The notes under the pieces were generated by a model that was not told the origin of the DNA, searched no databases, and saw only the letters and a program-made list of their open reading frames with translations. From SFWF01 sp045587065 (GTDB lineage: Bacteria; Bacillota; Clostridia; Oscillospirales; Acutalibacteraceae): a DNA stretch of 18,578 nt. The translations under genes and the position numbers were made by a program. The stretch spans positions 1 through 18,578 of the forward strand of contig JAZNBQ010000054.1 of assembly GCA_045587065.1 (NCBI GenBank), written 5' to 3'. Position 1 is the first letter of the stretch, and each line of letters begins with the position of its first letter. Shown one piece after another: positions 14,270-18,578 of this stretch.

Positions 14270-15694
14270 ATGAACTATGAAGTTGTTATAGGCCTTGAAA
14301 CTCACGTAGAACTAAGTACAGAATCTAAAATTTTCTGTTCTTGCGGAGGCCATTCTTCTCCAAAAGAGGCTAACGACTGTGTTTGCCCTGCTTGTAGCGG
14401 TATGCCGGGTATGCTTCCTGTTATGAATAAGCGTGTTATCGAACTTGCAGTTACCGCAGGTCTTATGCTTAATTGCGAAATCAGCCGTTATACAACTTTT
14501 GATAAAAAGAATTATTATTATCCTGACCTTCCTTGTGCTTATCAGATTACTCAGCTTAATCATCCTATTTGTACCAACGGCGTGGTAACCCTTAAAACTT
14601 CTCAGGGCAACCGTGACGTTCGTATCAAACAAATCCATATGGAAGAGGATGCAGGTAAATTAGTTCATGAGGGTAAATTCTCTTATGTAGACTTCAACCG
14701 TACAAGTGTACCCCTTATCGAAATTGTAACTCAACCTGATTTTCGCAGCGCAGAAGAGGTTGTAACCTACCTTAACAAACTTAAATCAATGTTCCGTTCA
14801 GGCGGCATTTCAGAATGTGAAGAGGGTGCAATGCGTTGCGACGTAAACATTTCTGTTCGCCAAGAGGGTAGCGATAAATTTGGTGTACGTACCGAAATCA
14901 AAAATATGAGCTCCTTTGAAGCAATTGAGCGCGCAATTAAGTATGAAGCACAACGCCATATGGATGCCCTTGAATTTGGCACAGAAGAGCTTGTTCAGGA
15001 AACAAGACGATTTGATGACGTAAGCGGTAAAACCTTTGCAATGCGCAATAAGGAAACCGAAGCAGATTATCGTTATTTCCCTGATGCAAACCTTATGCCA
15101 ATTGTTATAGATGACGAGTGGTTGGAGCAAATTAAGTCTGCAAAGCCTGTAGAGGTAGACGAAAAAGCACAGTATTATAGAGATGAGGGTATTTCCGAAA
15201 CCGAGATAGAAATGCTTATTTCCAACCATAAATTAAGCAAATTGCTTGATGACGTTGTAGCTCTTGGATGTAATGCAAAAGATACCGCCGTTTGGATTCT
15301 TACCGATTGCGCAGGTGTCCTTAGAAAAGACGGAAAAACTCTTGACGAGCTAAATGTTACCGAAAACCAACTTGCCGCAATTATTAAGATGGTAAATTCA
15401 GGTGATATTAACCGTAACGCAGGTAAAAAGATTCTTATCGCAGTTGTTGAAAAAGGCGTTGACCCCATAGCGTACTGCAAAGAAATGGGTCTTGACCGCA
15501 AGGTAGATTCTTCTGCAATCGAGGCTATAATTGATAATGTAATTGCTGAAAACACTCAGGCAGTAGAGGACTTCAAAAACGGCAAAGTAAAGGCAAAACA
15601 AGCCTTGTTCGGAGCTTGTATGAAGGAACTCAAAGGCGCAGGCGACGTAAACCTTATCAGAGAACTGTTAGATAATAAATTAAACAATCTTTAA
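14270..15694 (+). CDS. gatB: Asp-tRNA(Asn)/Glu-tRNA(Gln) amidotransferase subunit B
   Basis: At 474 residues this GatB has full family length. It opens with VIGLETHVEL (E10, H12 of the Mg/kinase site) and has a Cys cluster for structural zinc (C23, C25, C37, C39, C42). FDKKNYYYPDLPCAYQI, IHMEEDAGKLVHEG (E125, E126) and VPLIEIV (E151) complete the ATP/tRNA active site, and EIKNMSSF, QETRRFDD and DYRYFPD are all present. A helical and YqeY-like tail (about 295-474) ends in a typical LFGACMKELKG...RELLDNKL. GatB phosphorylates the misacylated tRNA and amidates it with ammonia normally channelled from GatA. So the transamidase half looks intact while the partner GatA does not. The start is ATG 14270, one base after the gatA-like stop; a TTG at 14237 is in frame but lies inside the upstream gene. 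The ribosome site is weak (AAGGAT), suggesting coupling. Confidence 0.95.
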   Translation: MNYEVVIGLETHVELSTESKIFCSCGGHSSPKEANDCVCPACSGMPGMLPVMNKRVIELAVTAGLMLNCEISRYTTFDKKNYYYPDLPCAYQITQLNHPICTNGVVTLKTSQGNRDVRIKQIHMEEDAGKLVHEGKFSYVDFNRTSVPLIEIVTQPDFRSAEEVVTYLNKLKSMFRSGGISECEEGAMRCDVNISVRQEGSDKFGVRTEIKNMSSFEAIERAIKYEAQRHMDALEFGTEELVQETRRFDDVSGKTFAMRNKETEADYRYFPDANLMPIVIDDEWLEQIKSAKPVEVDEKAQYYRDEGISETEIEMLISNHKLSKLLDDVVALGCNAKDTAVWILTDCAGVLRKDGKTLDELNVTENQLAAIIKMVNSGDINRNAGKKILIAVVEKGVDPIAYCKEMGLDRKVDSSAIEAIIDNVIAENTQAVEDFKNGKVKAKQALFGACMKELKGAGDVNLIRELLDNKLNNL

Positions 15695-15757
15695 AATTAG
15701 AAAATCCGCGCCTTTGCTCTTATTTCCACACAATGTATAATTAAGTATATAAAACTT

Positions 15758-15786
15758 ATCCCCTCAGAAAAGCTGAGGGGATTTTT
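15758..15786 (+). terminator. Intrinsic terminator of the aspS-gatC/gatA/gatB operon
   Basis: ATCCCCTCAG (15758-15767) pairs with CTGAGGGGAT (15773-15782) around a 5-base loop, followed by TTTTCTTTT. It lies about 65 bases after the gatB stop. Confidence 0.9.
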
Positions 15787-15860
15787 CTTTTCAAAGTCCA
15801 TATTTCAGGATACTGCAGATGATATTATATAGATAGAGAAGGGAAAAGGAGGAAGACGCT

Positions 15861-15914
15861 ATGTGGTTTTTTTGCACTACCTATCTTTTGGGCAGTTATG
15901 TGCTTAATATGTGA
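15861..15914 (+). CDS. Possible 17-residue hydrophobic leader or small protein
   Basis: An ATG at 15861 follows a very strong ribosome site (AAAAGGAGG, 15844-15852, spacing 8) and opens a 17-codon frame ending TGA at 15912-15914. The peptide is hydrophobic (MWFFCTTYLLGSYVLNM). It sits 35 bases before the 68-residue ORF, which has its own AGGAG. It could be a leader peptide, a small membrane peptide or chance; no family is recognised. I see no convincing promoter upstream, only a TATTAT at 15823-15828. Confidence 0.35.
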   Translation: MWFFCTTYLLGSYVLNM

Positions 15915-15949
15915 ATTACTTTAAACTGTTTTAAAAGGAGAACTTTATT

Positions 15950-16156
15950 ATGATGATATGCCCTGAAACCTTTTACGAAGAACGCTTAAAAGTAAAATCA
16001 GAAAAAGAAATTACGAAAGTTATTCGCAGTCTAAAGTGGGAAATCGGAAGACTCAAAAATATTGTTGAGCACCCCGATTATAAAACAAGAGAAGTTGCAA
16101 TGCACCCAAGGCAAGGTGTTGTAGTTTCGTATATACCAAAAGTTTTACCGGCATAA
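15950..16156 (+). CDS. Small hypothetical protein (68 aa)
   Basis: I do not recognise an established domain. The frame starts at ATG 15950, nine bases after AGGAG (15936-15940); a second ATG follows directly at 15953. The first two thirds (CPETFYEERLKVKSEKEITKVIRSLKWEIGRLKNIVEHPDY) are charged and predicted helical, with heptad-like spacing of hydrophobic residues, so a short coiled coil is possible. The tail is extended (VVVSYIPKVLPA). Similar small proteins starting with CPETFYEE are, from memory, common in accessory parts of clostridial genomes, without known function. It may be co-transcribed with the 17-codon ORF. No Cys pair, signal peptide or membrane segment is present. Confidence 0.6.
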   Translation: MMICPETFYEERLKVKSEKEITKVIRSLKWEIGRLKNIVEHPDYKTREVAMHPRQGVVVSYIPKVLPA

Positions 16157-16182
16157 GAAAAAAGAGCAGTTAAAACCTGCTC
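16157..16182 (-). terminator. Minus-strand terminator
   Basis: GAGCAG (16164-16169) pairs with CTGCTC (16177-16182). On the minus strand the stem is followed by TTTTTTC (complement of 16157-16163). There is no T run on the plus side, so it would stop transcription from the right, just after the 68-aa ORF. Confidence 0.5.
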
Positions 16183-16206
16183 CAAACACTAATGTGCATA
16201 AAAAAG

Positions 16207-16240
16207 AATGTTCATAACGGTTAAGTCCGTTATGAACATT
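16207..16240 (-). terminator. Strong hairpin, probable minus-strand terminator
   Basis: AATGTTCATAACGG (16207-16220) and its exact complement (16227-16240) form a 14-bp stem with a 6-base loop. On the minus strand it is followed by C and six T residues (complement of 16200-16206). No T run follows on the plus strand. Confidence 0.65.
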
Positions 16241-16244
16241 GGGC

Positions 16245-16397
16245 ATGGTGCGAGGTGACAGGACTCGACCGTCTGCTTCGCATACTACCCGCTTGTCGAC
16301 CCAAGGCTGCGCCTTCGGTACCCGACTACACGCTCTTTGCTAAAAACAGTCCACAGGACTGTTTTTTACGCTACAGACCTTCTCAGGTTCGAGTCCT
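16245..16397 (-). repeat. tRNA-end-derived repeat element (not an intact tRNA)
   Basis: Read on the minus strand, bases 16245-16268 give TCGAGTCCTGTCACCTCGCACC followed by A. This is the 3' half of a T-arm, an acceptor strand and an encoded CCA, like a tRNA(Leu)-type end. Part of the T-arm is lost, and the stretch before it (complement of 16269-16279) looks like anticodon-stem and variable-loop remnants. At the other end, GGTTCGAGTCCT (16386-16397) mirrors AGGACTCGACC (16260-16270) with one base missing. Between them are several hairpins. A full cloverleaf cannot be drawn, so it is a degenerate element made from tRNA pieces. I recall similar blocks with a CAGTCC...GGACTG hairpin in other clostridial genomes, but cannot check. 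Confidence 0.55.
16342..16366. terminator. Symmetric hairpin inside the tRNA-derived element
   Basis: AAAAACAGTCC (16342-16352) pairs with GGACTGTTTTT (16356-16366) around ACA. A and T runs on either side give it terminator form on both strands. Confidence 0.6.
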
Positions 16398-16409
16398 ATA
16401 TTAACAAAA

Positions 16410-16451
16410 AATTAAGAAGGAACTAACCTAACGGCTAATTCCTTCTTAATT
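16410..16451 (-). terminator. Long-stem hairpin, possible minus-strand terminator
   Basis: AATTAAGAAGGAA (16410-16422) and its exact complement (16439-16451) form a 13-bp stem around a 16-base loop. On the minus strand TTTTT follows. Directly to the right, TTGGTCGGAGTAGCG (16451-16465) resembles the complement of a tRNA(Pro)-type 3' end (CTACTCCGACCA). Confidence 0.45.
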
Positions 16452-16467
16452 TGGTCGGAGTAGCGTT

Positions 16468-16543
16468 ATAGTAATCAAGCATAAACCCGCATAAACACTA
16501 GGTTTTTCGCAGCCATAAACAGTACATATCCCTTGATTACTAT
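16468..16543. repeat. 12-bp inverted repeat enclosing short direct repeats
   Basis: ATAGTAATCAAG (16468-16479) and its exact complement (16532-16543) flank 52 bases in which CATAAAC occurs three times (near 16480, 16490 and 16513). There is no ORF. This could be an attachment-site or recombinase-binding layout, or a regulator site; the sequence alone does not decide. Confidence 0.5.
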
Positions 16544-16594
16544 TCAGTTTAGTATTTATGGGGTGTTCATAACCAACCCCACAGAGAGAAACTT

Positions 16595-16849
16595 TTATTT
16601 GAACAATCCAACTATTTGGAATACACTTCCTATTATTTGTATCGTACTTCCAATCAAGATATATCGCAATGCACTACAAGCCTTGCTTTTTTCCTTTTTG
16701 GCTTGTTCTCCTCTTTCGTATATTTCTTTCCAAGTTCCAGCCTTCTTTAAGTCAATGTTGATAACATTCCATAAACTTAAGTAAGTGCCGCCAAAAGCAA
16801 GACTTATACCAATTATCACCAATACAATACCACTTATTGACCACCACAT
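16595..16849 (-). CDS. Small two-helix membrane protein, unknown function
   Basis: The 84-residue product has two clear hydrophobic segments, about 3-28 (WSISGIVLVIIGISLAFGG) and about 62-83 (YILIGSTIQIIGSVFQIVGL). They are separated by a charged loop rich in Lys and Glu (KEIYERGEQAKKEKSK). This is the shape of small membrane proteins such as holin-like or toxin-immunity partners, but no family is recognised. The start at 16849 is chosen because a GGGAG ribosome site lies 7 bases upstream; an earlier ATG at 16903 would overlap the upstream gene. It begins one base after the stop of the zinc-ribbon gene, so the two are translationally coupled and may work together. Terminator-like hairpins lie further downstream on the same strand (16410-16451, 16207-16240). 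Confidence 0.7.
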   Translation of the reverse strand: MWWSISGIVLVIIGISLAFGGTYLSLWNVINIDLKKAGTWKEIYERGEQAKKEKSKACSALRYILIGSTIQIIGSVFQIVGLFK

Positions 16850-16850
16850 T

Positions 16851-18578
16851 TTAATATCTCCCGTTTTTTGTTTTTCTACAAATAGGGCAACCACTTCCGG
16901 CATTTCTATGACTTATTCGTGTCTGCCATTCGTGTCCTCTTTGGCACTTCCACCATACTTTTTTATCACTATTAGGTTTTACATCTATAGGGGTTAATCC
17001 GATGTTTTTTTCATAGTTCCATTCTTTTGCCAAAGTGGGATTAACTGTTTGCAAATCGTTTTCTCCTTTAATGACGAGTCTGCCAGAACAATATGGACAT
17101 TCACAACCACTATTTCTACTAGTTATTGTAGCTTGCCATTCATGTCCTCTTTGGCACTTCCACCACACTTTTTTGCCACTATTAGGTGATACCTCTGCAG
17201 GTGTTAAACCATTATTTTTTTCGTAATTCCATTCTTTCGCTAAAGCTGGATTAACCGTTTGTAAATCATTATAACCTTTCAGTATTTTTTTGTTTGAGCA
17301 AATAGGACAGTCACATCCAGCATTCCTGCTATTTATTGTTGCTTGCCACTCCTACCCCTTGCTACACTTCCACCATACTTGTTTATTGCTATTAGGTTTC
17401 ACATCTATAGGAGTTAATCCGTTATTCTTTTCAAAATTCCATTCTTTTGCCAATGTTGGATTAACTGTTTGTAAATCATTTTCGTCTTTAACAGCATAGC
17501 GCCCTGAGCAATACGGGCAGCCTTTTCCTTTGTTTCTATTATCTATTGTAGCTTGCCATTCATGTCCTCTTTGGCATTTCCACCACACCCTTTTACCGCT
17601 ATTAGGTAATACCTCTTTAGGTGTTAAACCATTGTTTTTTTCATAATTCCATTCTTTTGCTAAAACTGGATTAAGCGTTTGTAAATCATTATAGCCCGTT
17701 AATACTTTGTTTCCCGAGCAATATGGACAACCTCTTCCGTTATTTCTACTATCTATCGTTGCTTGCCACTCGTGCCCCTTGCTACACTTCCACCAGACTT
17801 TTTTTCCGCTATTCGTAGCAACATATTCCGGCCTTAAGTTCCCATTCTTTATATAATCCCATTCTTTTGTAAGTTCTGGATTAGAAAGCATAAGTGAATA
17901 TTCTTTCTCTGTGTGTTCTCGCAAATTTTCTATGGCTACAATGTCTCTTTCAAGGTTAACATCAACGTACATTCTAGTTATGTCGAATAAAACTTTTTGA
18001 AGCATTTGCGACAAATCTCGTTGTCCTTTTTGGACAACATAATCTATCGAACTGTCATTTAATGGAGGCAAACCTTCTCTTATTCGATAGAGTATAATTC
18101 CGTCTTTTTGGCATTTGAGGTTTTTCTCTAAGTCTTTTTTTGTTTTGTTCTTATGCCAAAGATAACCATCATATTCAATGGCAGTCTTTCTTGACGGAAT
18201 GTAAATATCCAATTCGTAGCCGTGTTCTTTATACGAATGAATTACATCTAATCCATATTTTGTGAGATAATACTCAATAGCATATTCAGGAAAAGAAGTT
18301 TTTCTTTCGGAATTACAAATTGGACAACCAACGCCTTTGTTTCTATTATTTATTGTTGCTTGCCATTCGTGTCCTTTATTACACCGCCACCATACTTTTT
18401 TATTGCTATTAGGTAAAACATCTGTAGGTGTCAATCCGTTATTCTTTTCAAAATTCCATTCTTTTGCTAAGGATGGGTTTGCAGTTTGTAAATCGTTATA
18501 GCCTATTAATACAAATCTACTGGAACAATAGGGGCATCCATTACCTTTGTTTCTATTTTTTATTGTTGCCTGCCATTC
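16851..18578 (-). pseudogene. Zinc-ribbon array protein with Vsr-like nuclease domain, broken by TAG, 5' end outside window
   Basis: One minus-strand frame runs from the window edge to TAA at 16851-16853, 575 codons, interrupted only by TAG at 17352-17354. It holds seven copies (the first partial) of a unit with WWKCxxGHEWQATIxxRN and GCPYCSG, a treble-clef or zinc-ribbon knuckle (CxxGH...CPxC), joined by linkers like NDLQTVNPTLAKEWNYEKNNGLTP. This fits the probable zinc-ribbon domain family (DUF4379-like). Between units two and three a nuclease-like domain is inserted (about 17955-18305): FPEYAIEYYL, ELDIYIP and AIEYDGYLWH resemble Vsr/PD-(D/E)XK endonucleases. In unit five the expected His-Glu reads stop-Glu (CAC to TAG by two changes). 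The part after the stop (16851-17351) could be silent, or restarted internally at ATG 17168. Such proteins are typical of mobile or defence regions. Whether the upstream part (17352 onward) still works is open. Confidence 0.75.
16861..17880 (-). repeat. Five coding units with exact 210-bp period
   Basis: The same site in the unit (complement of the WW-coding bases) falls at 16951, 17161, 17371, 17581 and 17791, always 210 bases apart. The sixth copy, at 18388, is 597 bases further: 210 plus a 387-base insert that carries the nuclease-like domain. The units are close to identical in protein but vary at the DNA level. Confidence 0.9.

Noticed and set aside
16245..16320. Functional minus-strand tRNA
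   Set aside because: The 3' end is convincing, but part of the T-arm is missing and no D-arm or 5' acceptor strand can be found.
16533..16784. Plus-strand 83-codon frame opposite the small membrane protein
   Set aside because: It has no ribosome site and mirrors hydrophobic codons of the minus-strand gene, which has a good site and two clean membrane helices.
16851..17168. Independent 105-residue zinc-ribbon gene
   Set aside because: It starts mid-unit in the frame of the upstream gene and has no ribosome site of its own; it is the tail of the larger gene behind the TAG.
17352..17354. Genetic-code change with TAG read as sense
   Set aside because: The AspRS, GatA-like and GatB genes and the other frames give no support for in-frame TAG, the first GH28-like gene itself ends with TAG, and the site demands His, which no known TAG reassignment supplies.
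17035..17499. Plus-strand frames repeating every 210 bases, CRISPR-like at first sight
   Set aside because: They are antisense to the zinc-ribbon units; the period is a protein repeat, far too long and too divergent for a CRISPR array.

Overview
The window looks like a chromosome segment from an anaerobic low-GC Firmicute of the Clostridia, most likely a plant-fibre-degrading gut lineage. The reasons are AT-rich DNA with strong AGGAGG-type ribosome sites, consensus TTGACA/TATAAT promoters, a T-box leader on an aminoacyl-tRNA synthetase operon, a clostridial-type AspRS that seems to rely on GatCAB for Asn-tRNA(Asn), and a set of pectin and pentose genes. The species cannot be named from the sequence.

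Bases 1-8170 are a carbohydrate region. A split transketolase (N-terminal subunit cut by the window edge, C-terminal subunit complete) is followed by a GH28-like beta-helix protein. A 277-bp element with inverted ends comes next. A second GH28-like gene is on the minus strand and shares a compact divergent promoter region with a plus-strand operon. That operon holds an FGGY sugar kinase, an L-fucose/L-arabinose-isomerase-fold protein and an M20 metallopeptidase, with overlapping stop and start codons. Neither GH28-like protein has a signal peptide, so they probably act on imported oligosaccharides. Isomerase, kinase and split transketolase together form a plausible branched- or rare-pentose route, with apiose as one candidate. 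Bases 8171-10685 hold a DUF421/YetF-type membrane protein (minus strand) and a DUF4091 putative glycoside hydrolase (plus strand).

Bases 10721-15790 are the most interesting part: a T-box-controlled tRNA-dependent amidation operon. The first gene is an in-frame fusion of a complete AspRS to a GatC domain. The second is GatA-like but shortened, and has lost the catalytic serines of the amidase signature. The third is a full-length GatB that looks intact. The layout suggests an Asn-transamidosome in which the synthetase is covalently tied to the amidotransferase and the usual glutaminase subunit is a pseudoenzyme.

Bases 15790-18578 have an accessory character. They hold a 17-codon ORF with a strong ribosome site, a 68-aa hypothetical protein, a dense run of inverted repeats and tRNA-3'-end-like fragments, a small two-helix membrane protein, and the 3' part of a minus-strand gene. 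That gene encodes an array of zinc-ribbon units with exact 210-bp spacing, split by a Vsr/PD-(D/E)XK-like nuclease domain and broken by one in-frame TAG.
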